From Cyclaneusma minus (lineage: Eukaryota > Ascomycota > Leotiomycetes > Marthamycetales > Marthamycetaceae): a DNA stretch of 64,000 nucleotides. Shown here piece after piece: positions 34,855-46,059 of this stretch. The stretch covers positions 806,001-870,000 of the forward strand of contig JAKZHN010000008.1 of NCBI GenBank assembly GCA_037179335.1, in the 5' to 3' direction. Position 1 is the first letter of the stretch, and every line of letters starts with the position of its first letter. A program made the position numbers and the translations under genes. Below the pieces are notes generated by a model. That model made no database searches and was not told where the DNA came from. It saw only the letters and a program-made list of their open reading frames with translations.

Positions 34855-36346
34855 ATGCGTGTCGCTCTCAACACCCCTGAAGCCCAACCTCTGCCAGTCA
34901 GGTCCCCGCTCTCAATACTCCCGCCAAAGGAGAGCGAAGAGCCACGAGACATCTGCATCACAGCTGAGCTCCTTATCCCTGGTCGTGGCGAACCCATCAA
35001 ATATGGCGCCGTCATTGCCATTGAGGGCAAAATTGCCTGGATAGGGAAGACGAACGACATCCCTTCAAAATACAGAAACGTCGATTTCGTCCACGTGCCG
35101 GTCGTGATGCCGGGTATGTGGTAGGCCTAACACGTCCATTCAATAACCAGAAATTTCTCGATTGTTCACAAGACTTTCAATTATTCGGAATCTTCCTGAT
35201 TATTGAGAGTATTTTCAATTACTAAGAATATTCCAGTCAGTCAATAGCCGAAAGTACTCTAACTAACTCTTGCGCAGGGATTGTCATGTTCATTTCAGCG
35301 GCCAGACCGCTGGAGCCATCGATAGTCTTTTCGGCGCCAGCCAGGCTTTAGCAGGTGCGAGAACTGCTGCTGATGCGGCCATAACGCTCAATTCTGGCTT
35401 CACCACTGTGAGGGAGGTTGCTGGTTTTGGAATCGACGTTGCCCAAGCGATTAACGAGGGCACCATTGTTGGCCCAAACGTCTACTCGACCAGTGCCGCA
35501 ATTTCCACGACAGGAGGCCACGGAGATGTCCATACGGTACCGATCGATGCAGTTCGCGCCCAGCAGGCAAAAGGCGTGCCGATGCTTGGAATTTGTGATG
35601 GAGTGGATGAGTGTATCAAGACGGTCCGCCTTATGATTCGACGTGGAGCCAAGTTCATCAAGATCTGTGCTACCGGTGGTGTAGGCAGTGAAATGGATGA
35701 CCCCGAAGACCGCCAGTTTTCGGATGAGGAGATTCGAGCCATGGTGCAGGAAGCTGCTCGTTCCAAGAGAATCGTGGCGGCTCATGCTCATGGAAAAGAA
35801 GGTATTCTGGCGGCAGTGAGGAACGGCGTCAAAACCATCGAGCACGGCAGCTACTTGGACGAGGAAGTGGCTGAGGAAATGAAGAAGCACGACGCGATCT
35901 TCATCGCCACTCGGTGCATTGTCGAGGGTGGAGTCTTGCAGAAGGAGTTCTGGTCGCCAAGGCAATATGCCAAGCTGCTTGCTTTGTATGAGCAGGGCAA
36001 GACAGCATACAAGATTGCCGTGAAGTCCGGAGTCAAGATTGCTTTGGGGACTGATTCGTGTATCAGCGGTGGAAAAGATAAGCTCATGTACCATGGCACG
36101 GCGGGCAAAGAGCTGTACTTTGCTGTTCAGGCTGGTATGACGCCTTTACAGGCCATTGAAGCTTGCACAGCTACAGCACCGGAGACACTTGGACCCCAGA
36201 AACCAGCATCAGGCATGCTGAAGGAGGGATATGATGCCGATATCATTGCTGTTTCGAAAAATCCGCTGGACGACATAGATGTGCTGTCGAAGCCGAGCAA
36301 CATCACTCACGTGTGGAAAGGGGGTAAGCTGTTCAAATCACTATAA
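34855..36346 (+). CDS. Metal-dependent amidohydrolase (imidazolonepropionase/prolidase-like)
   Basis: Protein of 444 residues from exons 34855-35120 and 35278-36346. The splice restores MPGMWDCHVHFSGQT, which carries the HxH metal motif. The other TIM-barrel metal ligands follow: the Lys in FIKICATGG (candidate carboxylated Lys), His in VAAHAHG, His in TIEHGSY, and Asp in ALGTDSC. The C-terminal ITHVWKGGKLFKS completes the beta-sandwich domain. Relatives include bacterial Xaa-Pro/Xaa-Arg dipeptidases and fungal ochratoxinase-type amidases, so an amide or peptide substrate is likely but unproven. The 157-nt intron is long because it contains a 19-bp repeat array. Confidence 0.9.
35150..35247. 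repeat. 19-bp repeat array inside amidohydrolase intron
   Basis: About four to five units in 19-bp register (TCAATTATTCGGAATCTTC, TCAATTACTAAGAATATTC). They fill most of intron 35121-35277, leaving the GT donor, the CTAAC branch-like site near 35261-35266 and the CAG acceptor outside. No inverted ends are visible. Confidence 0.75.
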
Positions 36347-37336
36347 TCAGGTACAGTGGGGCGAAGAAAGTCTGGATACGGCCTACAGTCTCTGAATGAT
36401 CCCAAATCATGAGGAATATTCCAAGTAACTGGGGATAATCCAGGTGATTCTGAGTATCCCAAGTAATTGGGAATATTCCAAGTAATCGGGAATATTGTCA
36501 CCCATTGATCTTAAGCCGTACCCAGACTCTTTTCATGGAACTGTACTGTACTTGTCCTAGCCCGTGGTTACAAACCTTCTGCGCGCAGTTGTGCTTCTCT
36601 TGTGGGATTGGAAGCAGCTTGAAAATGGGCTCGACGGGTGTTCAGGTGACGGAGGAGAGCCAAGAGTCTGCCGCAGTAAGCAGTTCTCGTTATTGCATCA
36701 TAGCAAAAAGCTCAAGGAATTGATGATCTGGAATCACACATGTATCTCAGTCGTGGGCTCTCCATTGCTTAGCTGTGGGTGAAATAGTACCTGGATCACG
36801 TGGCACGCTAAGGAGTTCCTTCCTGTTTCGAGGTCTGCTCGTTCTGCTCCCCAACTTCTCGTCGCGAACTTCTCGTCGCGTACTGTGCACTACAGCAAAA
36901 TCTTCATTCACCAGCTCTCCGCGCATCCGAATTGTCAACTCTGAGTCGAGAAGCATCGTGGATGCCGAAGTACCACCCCTGATGACAGGCCTTCCCAATA
37001 TCTACGTCGACATCTACGCGGCACCTGTCTTTCTCGTCAGCGGTGCCTCTGCCCCCAATTTTCCAGAATTCGTGCCAGGAGCACCATCCCTTCGACTGTC
37101 GTGTCCTACTATCGAGACTGCTATACCACGCCCATCCTGACGCGGTATCTCCACTCCCCAGGTCGGTCTCACACTCATTTTAGCTGCTAGCGCCTCGGTT
37201 GTCTTTCGCGCCGCGACTGCGCTGATGTGCCTCGTGTATGAGTGCTCTGTCAATTCGAGCAGTATCGGCACCGGGCCTAGCAATCGGTCAACAGCGTTCA
37301 TAGGAACTGACTCCATCTTCAGCATCCTCGTCCACG
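36347..37336. other. Intergenic with MITE; possible unassigned coding fragments
   Basis: Begins with the element at 36354-36543. From 36747 to 37325 there are open frames on both strands. The minus strand has two protein-like stretches (DSELTIRMRGELVNEDFAVV at 36747-36998 and RPTWGVEIPRQDGRGIAVSI at 37014-37325) that I could not join by a good intron. I do not call a gene. Confidence 0.35.
36354..36543. mobile_element. MITE with CAGT-type inverted ends, TA duplication, 19-bp core
   Basis: A complete 190-bp copy, 7 bp after the amidohydrolase stop codon. Left: TA then CAGTGGGGCGAAGAAAGTCT. Right: GTACCCAGACTCTTTTCATG, then GAACTG then TA. The TA on each side is the target-site duplication expected of Tc1/mariner transposition. 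The core (36392-36500) has about six 19-bp units such as CAAGTAATTGGGAATATTC. It is non-coding. Confidence 0.85.
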
Positions 37337-40300
37337 ATGCCGCCCATGAAGGTGGTCACTCCATATAATGCGCTAGTGCAGCTCGTCTCTCTGCTACCCA
37401 AGGAGATCAAGAAGGGCATAGTAGAGTCAGTATTCATTCCCTATACCACTCTGTTTTGCGCCTTGCTGACTTCGAGCCCGTGAAGATTCACAAATGACAC
37501 GACACACTCGCTCGTCTTGTCGCTCGGACGTGCCCAGGCTCCTGCACCAGAATTGGAAACCAAAGCGGCCTCCTCCAACTTCACCACGATTGTCGAGATC
37601 CTGGATGGAGAGCCGGGTTCCTGCAGCAAGTTTCATTCCACCGTTTTCGAGATAATTTTGAGGCTCGTCCTGTTGCCCGAGTGGACTCGTGAGGTGGAAC
37701 GTATTCTGTATCTCTTGGCCGTGAGTCTGCAGCCATTCCTCCACTCAGTAAAACCGTACTAATGGTCAAAGGCCTCTATCTGGGAGGACACGCAGAAGAT
37801 ATCTCGGACACCGAATGGACAACCTACCGAGACTAATCGGATCGTCGCCATTCGTGAGAGATGTCTACACTTACTGATGAAGCAGTTCATAACACAAGAC
37901 AACCTGGAGTCGAGGCGAAAACGCTGGGTATAGCTCTCACCATCTAGCCCGTAATCTTGCTTTGCCACTGACATCTCCCTTAGGCTGGGTTACTGATACT
38001 GAGTTTGTTGAGTGGCCCTCCGATCAAACCGGGCTTGTTCGAGGGTTTTGGCAGTCTATTGTGAGTCCAGCTATATTCCTTCTAGGTTAGTATTTTCATT
38101 AATTTGGAGCAGCGGTCAACTCGGTCATAGGTCTCTCTACGACCCCGACGAGATTGTCAGACTCTACCATGGTCAGCTTATCAGACGCTTGGTATCCTGC
38201 GGAGTCCCTAAAAACACGCTGTGGCCTGATGGCACCGACCCAAATGTCATCAAAGACTTTCCTGTAGCCATGGAAGAAGGCGAGAGTATTGATTGTCTCT
38301 TCCTCGCCTTCGTGAACAACCACTGGAATCCGCAGGTCATGGGAGAGGTGTAAGTATCCTTCTTTTTACTCCAAGTCGTAAGCTGATACTTTCTTAGAGC
38401 CGAGCCCTGGCTCGCATCGTCCTTCCGGCTCGATCGAAACCACGTCAGAGTCAAAGACTGTACCATATTGTTTGTCTTTGATGCCGAGTTGACCATTCTT
38501 GTTCGCTCTCAACCAGGGAGGTTCGAACAACTGCTGGAATTGACCTGGTCTTCCCTATCAGACGTTCGAGTCCAGGACAAATACGTAGACGCAAAGGACA
38601 ATGCCTTACCGGAGGTAATCCTCGTGATGAAGCAACACGCTACTTGTTACATTAACAGTGCCTGTCAACCCTTGAATGAGATACGTATTGGCATCGAAAG
38701 GCCTTACGTAAAATATGCTGCAGATCAGATCAAGGGTATGTTTCGCCAGATCAGCTCGCCGGGAGCTATGGCAACGCCAAGCAGTCGATTGATGAGGGGC
38801 TCTTCGCGCGCTCCATCAAGCGACGATGAGCTGGCTGGAGTTGATGATACCCCCTCTTTCCTTGCCAGAGCTCGGTCAAGCAACCCGTCCCAGTCGTTCC
38901 GGAAACAGAACACGCTGCCAGAATCAGAGTCTGCTTACGGGACGGATCACCTCGCGAGAACTCCAACGAAAACGTCGTACGCGGAAGAATCTCAAACTCA
39001 GGAGAACACTCAGTACTATGAAGGTCCCCCTCCCCCGGTCATACCCGTCGACTCAGATGAAGAAGATCTCTATAATGCGACTCCTCGCGGTCATAAAACC
39101 GCTATGAAATCCAACACGTCGATACCCAATGTTCTCCCCCCTGAGATAGCTCTTCCCGACACGCTACAGTCTCCGTCGGCATATTTGCCAAAGGCCCAGG
39201 ACGATGACCCTCCAACCTTGGCTGAGGACGGAGGATATGCATCATCGTTTGATGGCATGGAAAATGGCGCCAGAAAGACACAAAATAGGAGTGGTGCGGC
39301 TATGAAAGCCAGTCAGAGCCAATCCAAGGCTGGCAAGAAACCGGGCATCAAGGTCAAGCCTTCTCTTCGTGCCAAGAACAAACCAGAGGATGCACCAATC
39401 GACGCAGACACCTCCTTGGCCACCAAGAAAACGTCAACGAAAGCAGCTTCTTCGTTGCCTGTCAAGTCAGCGAAACAACCAACCAAGGCACGAAAGATGA
39501 CTGCCAGTCAGAGCCAGTCCAGTGCAGCTAACGAAGAGCCGTTGACCAAGAAGCTCGATCAGGGGGAATCTGCGCAAAATGACGACGATATGCCCGTCCC
39601 GGAGGTAGAAGACGATGATGATTTCGTTGACGTGGATGATCTGAGCAGGCCTTCCAAAAATATCAAATCTCATCCCAACCCCTCCGGACGGCCAGCAAAA
39701 GGCCGGAGAGGTTGGAGTGCACTGGACGAGAAACTCGAGGCACAAGTCTTCAGCCCTGATAAAGAAGACCAGAGGTTATCAGAGAAAGACAAGAATGTTA
39801 TGCATCAGGGTCGCTTGGGAAGAAGCAAAATTTCTTCCCAACTCTCTGCTCAGCTCTCTCTCTCTCCCAAGGTCCAGACCGGGTCTCCGAGAAAACCGAG
39901 AAACAAGAACAAGCAGACTTCTCCGTTGAAGAACGAGGCCATGAATGCGGCACGCTTGAGCTCAAGCCCCGACAGACTTGCCACGCCTAAAGATAACCCA
40001 CACTCGACCGCAGACCCAGCCTTGTCGCAACAAACTGAAGTTAAAGGGAAACCCCAGAAGCCTCGGAAAGTGCAAGTCAAGACGCAGCGCCATGCTCGAC
40101 TTTCCAAACAGAAGAAGGTTGTAGCAGCCGCCGCAAGTGGCTCTGAATATGAAGATGCAAATCTGGTGGATGACCATGATAGTCGGAAGCCTGCATTGAT
40201 AAAGTTCGATGAAAACGGCCCAAGGAATCAAGGTGTCTCGCCTGTCAAGAAGAGATCAGCGGCTGCCTCGAAATCACCGGTCAAGCCGGAGAAGCTTAAG

Positions 40301-42149
40301 AACAAAGCGGCTGGAAAAAGACACTCCGAGCCGGCGAGGGTTATCAATCTCGAGGAAGACATTCCTCCCAGACGAGAGCGGGCCAAGAGAGCTTCTGCCC
40401 CGGCAAAAATCATTCCACTTTCAGACGAAGATTTTGTTACGCGGATGGACGATGACGATGATCCGATGGTTATTGGCGACGAGGAGCCTGCTCATACAAC
40501 GCGGATGGACGAAGATGATGATCCGATGGTCATTGATGATGAGGAACCTGGACCTGCAGCGCAAAGGAATAGCTCGTCGGTGTCTCGAATCACTGAACAT
40601 GGAAGCCCGGTGACCAAAGAGAACCCAGAAGCCAGGATCCGCAAACAACAGTATGCCGAAACCTCACGTCGGTTGTCAGGTCTTAAAAACCGTGCGCTCG
40701 AAGACGAAGGGGGTAAAGTCGCGCACTACACGGAACAGGGGGCACAAACCTCATTCGAGGTGTTTTCAAGCAACAAGAAGCCAAAGCCGGCAGACCCTCG
40801 ACAAGATCGAGAAATAACGTCGACGTACGTCCCTCACAGGGATGCTGGTGAGGGCTTCTATCGAGAGGTACAAAACGACGTGACCGTTAGGCATGAGCCC
40901 CTGCCGAATCCATTCGTCGGCGCACGTGTTGAATCTTCGAATACAGAACTCAATCACCGATTACGAAAAGAATCCGATTCCAACACCGAGCACAGACATT
41001 CGCTTGCTCCCCGCAAGCCTGTAGCCCCTCTGACTCCTATAATACCATCATCTCGTGCGAACTACTCAAGTCCGGTACGTGCCACGCGACGACCTACGAA
41101 ACCTGCATATACCACAAAATCTTCGCCAAATCGCCGAAATCCTGGCCAGCATCCTGGCCAACGTCTTCAGAACCCTCTCGTGGAAGAGAGAAGGGGTGAT
41201 GTCAGGGATCAGCCCAAGCCAAAGGCACAGCCGAAACCAAAGACAATGGTCGATAAAAGTTTACCCTCCCAGTCACCTGGATCCGTTTCGGGTAATGATG
41301 CGGGCTCGAACCATGATCTCAATGATGTGCCGGCGACGCAACACAGGTCGAGACCATTGAAGCGGAAGCTTCCGAAGGAGGATCAACCTAAAGAAGACCC
41401 GGACAAGACCTTGGTGGCCAGTCCAGAAGATCAGACCTTTTTCAGTCGCGTGGTAGCCACTTTAAGAGAGTCCAAGAAGCGGAAAACTGTGGCGCAAGCA
41501 AGCGAGAGCGCTGCTAAAGATATTCCAAACATGTCGCACGGCGTTGGTGATATGGAGTCCGTCTCTTCTTCCTCCTCCAGGGGAAGTCATCCACTGTCCG
41601 ACGCCGAGTTGAGCCCTGCCTCGGCCGAGAATTCCGTGGTGGATGTGGCATCGCAGTTTGACCCCGAAGAGCAAACTCTGTATGATGAGATTGACCATGT
41701 TTCAGGAGTAAGTTTCACTCAATACCCCCAACCCAAAGACCGCTACTGACACATCTTCACAGGGAATTAGTGAGACTATGCGTGGGCATAGAGAGGCTAT
41801 CGAAGATATCGCCAACGAATTCGGCAGTAGGGCCCAGACCCTCTACCAGGAACTGCGCGATAGCAAAGGCTATGCCCCGAATGCTGGATTCCAGATGGTC
41901 AAGGAAACACGTGATGAGCTCGCTGAAGAATATTCCGTTGCCAAGAATTTCATGGAAAATAATGTAGCCGAGACTGAGGAGAATTCTTTCAGGCACAATA
42001 TGAAGGGCTTGGCAGGCTGGCATCAACACCATCAGAAGAGACTCGACAAGGTTCTGCGGACCCCGGACAGCTTCAATACCTTCATGGGCGGGGAAGAGCC
42101 GTTATTGGGAGACGTTAATCCAAGCACAGCTGAGTCTGGCTCAGCTTAG
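37337..42149 (+). CDS. Large protein, candidate Red1/SYCP2-like meiotic chromosome axis protein
   Basis: Seven exons (37337-37425, 37486-37720, 37772-37927, 37984-38060, 38113-38349, 38398-41707, 41763-42149) join in frame to 1496 residues. Residues 1-260 are helical and repeat-like (FEIILRLVLLPEWTREVERI, RKRWAGLLILSLL). About 265-375 form a beta-rich PH-like domain (CTILFVFDAELTILVRSQ, LPEVILVMKQHATCYINSAC). About 390-1350 are disordered, Lys/Ser/Pro-rich. The C-terminus (ISETMRGHREAIEDIANEFG to HHQKRLDKVLR) is helical and may be coiled coil. This order matches yeast Red1 and animal SYCP2. Three SUMO-interaction-like motifs occur: VIPVDSDEED, VINLEED and IIPLSDED. A 60-bp duplication near 40438 repeats RMDxDDDPMVI. 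Exon 1 uses a weak donor (GTCAGT). Identity is inference; the gene itself is well supported. Confidence 0.75.
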
Positions 42150-43037
42150 TCGGTCTTATGCCTACGGTGAAGCTCTGTTCCGTTGTCCTGGGGTGGCTTA
42201 TGATTCGATATTTCGGGGCGTTTGCGGGTTTTTGATGGGATTGGGGACTGACTCTGATTCTCCGAAGTCATGATATTTATGTCTATTTCTTTCTCGTAAG
42301 GAGTGCCCAGGGTGAGGTACGACGGTTGCGAGTTGGGAGGGGTAATGGCGATCAGTGACCAGGAGGTTAGCTGGCTTCTCAGAGTGCTGGCTGGATGGTG
42401 GAGTTGGCGAATTTGCTCTCGCATTTGCTTGATAACGGGAAAACATATCGAGCTGGCCTTGGGTCTCAATATTGGGAAATTGAGATGCGGCATTGAGCTA
42501 AAGAACTGGGCAGGTTCCTGACAAAGGAGACGGCCTAGGTACAACAAGCAATACAGAAATTTTGAAGATGCGAAGACGCTACAAGTTTATTTCTGCAGTG
42601 ACAAGAACAGCTTTAGACAAGTTGAGATAACCTACCACCTAGCAATCCAGAGGTGATGGTCGGGTAGTATTGCCTCCGATGCCTCGCTGAATGGACGCTG
42701 GAACATACATATGCTCAAATTCCTTTCACGATGATGGCAGAAAGCTTCAATGATGTTGTCAAAGAGCGGCCCGTTGCGACTGGACCATTCCTACCATTCC
42801 TACTATGGTTAGAGCGGCCTACCCTAGCGCCACCCCCACCTTTGAATGATCGTCGCCTTCATGCGCCCAGCGAGGAGCAATAATTCCGCTGTCACGGCGC
42901 ATTCGCATTCCTGCTCACCAAGACTCCTTGATTCACAGTGTTGCTACGCTGTCGCTGTTCTTCTGCCAGAGCCGAGTCCATTCACTGTCTGCGAGGAAAA
43001 CCCCGCTTTCGGGACAACGCGCAGCACCTTCTGAATC
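42150..43037. other. Intergenic, no confident gene
   Basis: Gap between the axis-like gene and the NEDD8-protease gene on the same strand. A minus-strand ORF (42146-42547) overlaps the 3' end and has Ser/Lys/Pro-rich composition without a family match; I treat it as chance. Confidence 0.4.
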
Positions 43038-44303
43038 ATGGCCCTGTCCAATGGCTTTCATCCCTTCAAGGGCCGTGTGAGCAGGCATTTTGGGGACACT
43101 GTATGTTTGCTTCTGACTCTCTGATCGCTTTTGTTTGTGTTTTCAGGTGGTCATCGTGAGGGAAACTCGCACGCCTTGGCTACACTACCGAGCTAGTATC
43201 CCAAAGATGGAGGTAATCCAGTCTGGAGTTCTGAAGCTAATCCGGACCTTGCGTCGACAGCTTCAACCGGAAGATGCCTACCTAAGCTGTGAGTGCCCCA
43301 GCCTTACCGAATTTCATGGAGAGGAGCAAGATGCTGACGTCTGCGAACAACAGATCACGACGTACGGTGTAAGTGACACCTCCGCCCCTCGCGATGAGCC
43401 TAACAAAATCCAGTGACGAAGGAGGATATCGATACTCTGAAAGATGACTGGCTCACCGACAATGTATGTGCGCTCCCTAATACTTCTAGACCTTTCTGAC
43501 ATAATAAAAACAGACCATCGCATTCTGGGAGGAGTGAGTATATGCAGTCGAGACTGTCTCGGCCCATCGACAACCGACATCCGTGCTGACGGCGATAGAT
43601 ATCTGGAACGAGAACAGCTTTCCAAATACCCTCACTCGAACATAGTTCTCCTCCGACCTTCGATGGCGTTTATGCTCATGCAAACCCCTGATCCCACCAC
43701 ACTTCGAGAAGCCCTCCCCAAGTTCAACAAAACTACCCATATCTTCCTCCCAATCAACGACAACCGAAATGCCGCAGTCGCCGAGGGTGGCTCACATTGG
43801 TCGCTACTGCTAGTCTCTGTCATCGATGGTGTTGCTTTCCACTACGATTCTTTGTCACCGTCCAATTTCAACGAAGCGCATCTCGCAACAACGAAGATCT
43901 CCCAACTGCTCGGCAAAACACTACGGTTCATGGATCTTAAGGATAGTCCGCAGCAGGAGAACAGCAGCGATTGTGGGGTTTACGTGTGTATACAAATGCG
44001 ACACCTGCTGTTGAAGAGACTTTTATGTGCCAATGCCAAGGAAAAGGTCAGCATGAGTATGGGTGGGAAGTTAGTTGATGCCACAGGTGGGAGGAAGGAA
44101 ATGCTCAAGATCATTGAGACTTTCAGGAAAGAGGGCGAAAGAAGGCGATCGTAAGTGACTCGAAGTTCAGCATTTTAGCATTTCAGTGCATGCGAAACTT
44201 GAGGTGTATGCTGATTTGAGCTGCTTCTAGACACGATTCTCCTCGCCGAAGTGCAAGTCCTTTTAGAAAGGGCGCGTCGAGAAGCCCACCTCGTATTGAG
44301 TGA
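43038..44303 (+). CDS. SENP8/NEP-type NEDD8-specific cysteine protease (Ulp1 family, C48)
   Basis: Removes NEDD8/Rub1 from cullins or matures its precursor. Exons 43038-43100, 43147-43288, 43354-43368, 43414-43463, 43514-43533, 43599-44150 and 44231-44303 give 304 residues; two micro-exons of 15 and 20 nt restore LSYHDVRLTKEDIDTLKDDW and TIAFWEEYLE. The triad is His163 (GGSHWSLLLV), Asp180 (FHYDSLSPSN) and Cys222 (SSDCGVYVC). VLLRPSMAFML and IFLPINDNRN are closer to SENP8/NEDP1 than to Ulp1 SUMO proteases, so NEDD8 is the likely substrate. The last exon adds an Arg/Ser-Pro tail; without that splice the protein would stop at 44154. Confidence 0.88.
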
Positions 44304-46059
44304 GCGCCCACACGCGGGTCTTGCGAAATCAAATTTCCTTTCGTTCGACGACAGAACCTCACAGTCCGCGTAGAGACGTGGGGGGAGGGGAGGCAGGCAT
44401 TCAGGGAGTTTGATCAGTTGTATATTGACGCGAAGCGACATCGGGAGGTGATGGCGTTAGGGGTGGCTCGGCGGCATTCTGCAGCAGCGCAATTTGTTTT
44501 ACTTTGATCTTTTGCGACAGCGATTGAATGGATTTGGCGGACTGTCTGTACAGCATTGCGTTGAAACTGGCTGGATAATGAGTCGGAACCAGAATACGAG
44601 GAAGAGTTTCCAGAGTTATCTTCGCTTTTGTTGTTGACGTTTGCTTTCGTTGGAGATTGTTCAATGCTGTGAGAAAGGGCTTGACGGACACGACTTCGGG
44701 GAAGGACTCTCGCGTCGAGCTGCCCCCGCAGTCAGAGGCCTGCAGAGACCCGTGCTCATGCCCTCTGATGACCTCCTAAGGCCGGCTTCCTGCTTCCGTC
44801 CATGGCTCTCTCGAAGAACCAAAGTTTCCAAGTCATGGAAGGCGGACCAGGTGGGCCCTTGTGAAGCGTTTTTGTGGTTTGTTGCACGTCTCAAAATCTC
44901 GAATTGACGTATGCGTTTCTTAGCGCCATTGCTTTCATCTCTCAGAACTCTCCCATTATACTGCCATTTGATATGATTTTTGGATTGCGTTAAAGAGAAA
45001 GAAAGTGTCCTTCTTGCCGTCCAAAAACCGCATGCGGAAACCAAGTGGCTGCATAGATATTTGGCGGAATAGGGAAAAGGGGGAAAGGGGCTAAAATGAG
45101 CTTACGTACAATTCGAGGTTTTGGGATGTGCGACAAACCACAAGAATGGAAATTGAGAAGGGCTTGCTGTCCGTGCTTTGGGTTCAGGAGGTGGTTCCAT
45201 GGTGCCCAAGGTTGAGGGGCGGAGGGGCTGGGAATCGGAATGGTTTTGTGGTTTGTTGCACATCTCAGGATCTCGAATTTTACATAAGCATTTTAGCACC
45301 GTTCTTTCTGCTCCTTGTAGCTTTACGAGTATTCTATCGTTCGATGCGATCTTGACTTTATAGGAAAGGGAATGACAATGTCTTTCTTGTCATCAAAAAA
45401 CCGCATTGAACGACAGAGTGCTTGTAGAGATATTCAAGAATAAGAGGGAAAGGGGCAACGGCGCTAGCGAATGCTTACGTACAATTCGAGGTTTTGAGAC
45501 GTGCAACAAACCAGAGAATTGCGAGGAGAGCTTGCTGTGCGGGGTCTGTGTGTCGGGTTTTTTCCAAGGTTGAGAGACAGAGGGGTCGGGGCCGTACGGC
45601 CAGGAATATGTGATTTTGTGGTTTGTGGGATATCTCAATTTGGTATGATTTCATTTAAGCTTTTCTCGGCATCAAATCTCCGAAGCCGAATGAGTAGTAA
45701 TTCCACGGTGTTTTGCATCGTTTGCTTTGTCCAAGAATGACAGTGTCGATCTATCACACCCCTTTCGCAGCAACATGGATGATGGTCCCAAGAAAAGAAC
45801 TTCCTTTACCAGCGCCCCAAGAATTAATGCCAAAAAATTAAAACAACATAAGCAAAAAGACAGACAAATCTACCATACGCACCAGGCCCCGGATTAGGGG
45901 GCGACACTTTATTCTCTTTGTACTCCTCGTGCAGGAAAGCGGATCGAACCTGGGCACTTCACTCTTGGCCCAAAGGACACATACACCGAAATGCAGAAAT
46001 CATTGCGCTAAAGAGCTCATAACCGCTTATGAGAGGACCTTTGGATATTCGGCTATGTA
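44304..46059. other. Repeat-rich intergenic region
   Basis: Contains the 373-bp tandem array (44650-45740) and, at 44401 to about 44770 on the minus strand, an open frame with moderately protein-like sequence (KPFLTALNNLQRKQ, ITLETLPRILVPTHYPASFN) but no ATG. It would need an upstream exon using the acceptor near 44778. I recognise no family. From 45750 to 46059 nothing is clear. Confidence 0.4.
44650..45740. repeat. Tandem repeat of about 373 bp with internal inverted arms
   Basis: Copies are offset by 373 bp: CTTACGTACAATTCGAGG at 45101 and 45474; GTGGTTTGTTGCAC at about 44876 and 45249, with a diverged third near 45620. Within a copy, the left arm (ACAATTCGAGGTTTTGGGAT...GACAAACCACA) is the inverse of the right arm (TGTGGTTTGTTGCACATCTC...TCGAATT), giving arms of about 45 bp around an interior of about 95 bp. 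Roughly 2.7 copies are visible; the first is incomplete on its left side. Confidence 0.75.

Noticed and set aside
36775..37140. 121-residue plus-strand ORF before the axis-like gene
   Set aside because: The opposite strand is equally open and equally protein-like, and neither strand yields a complete gene model, so no call is made.
42146..42547. 133-residue minus-strand ORF
   Set aside because: It overlaps the 3' end of the axis-like gene, has Ser/Pro/Lys-biased composition and no recognisable family.
45880..46020. A minus-strand stretch with GGTTCGATCC and an A-box-like TAGCGCAATGA, suggesting a tRNA
   Set aside because: The bases around the TTCGATC loop do not form a T-stem and no acceptor stem or clean anticodon arm can be drawn. 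At most it is a tRNA-derived relic.
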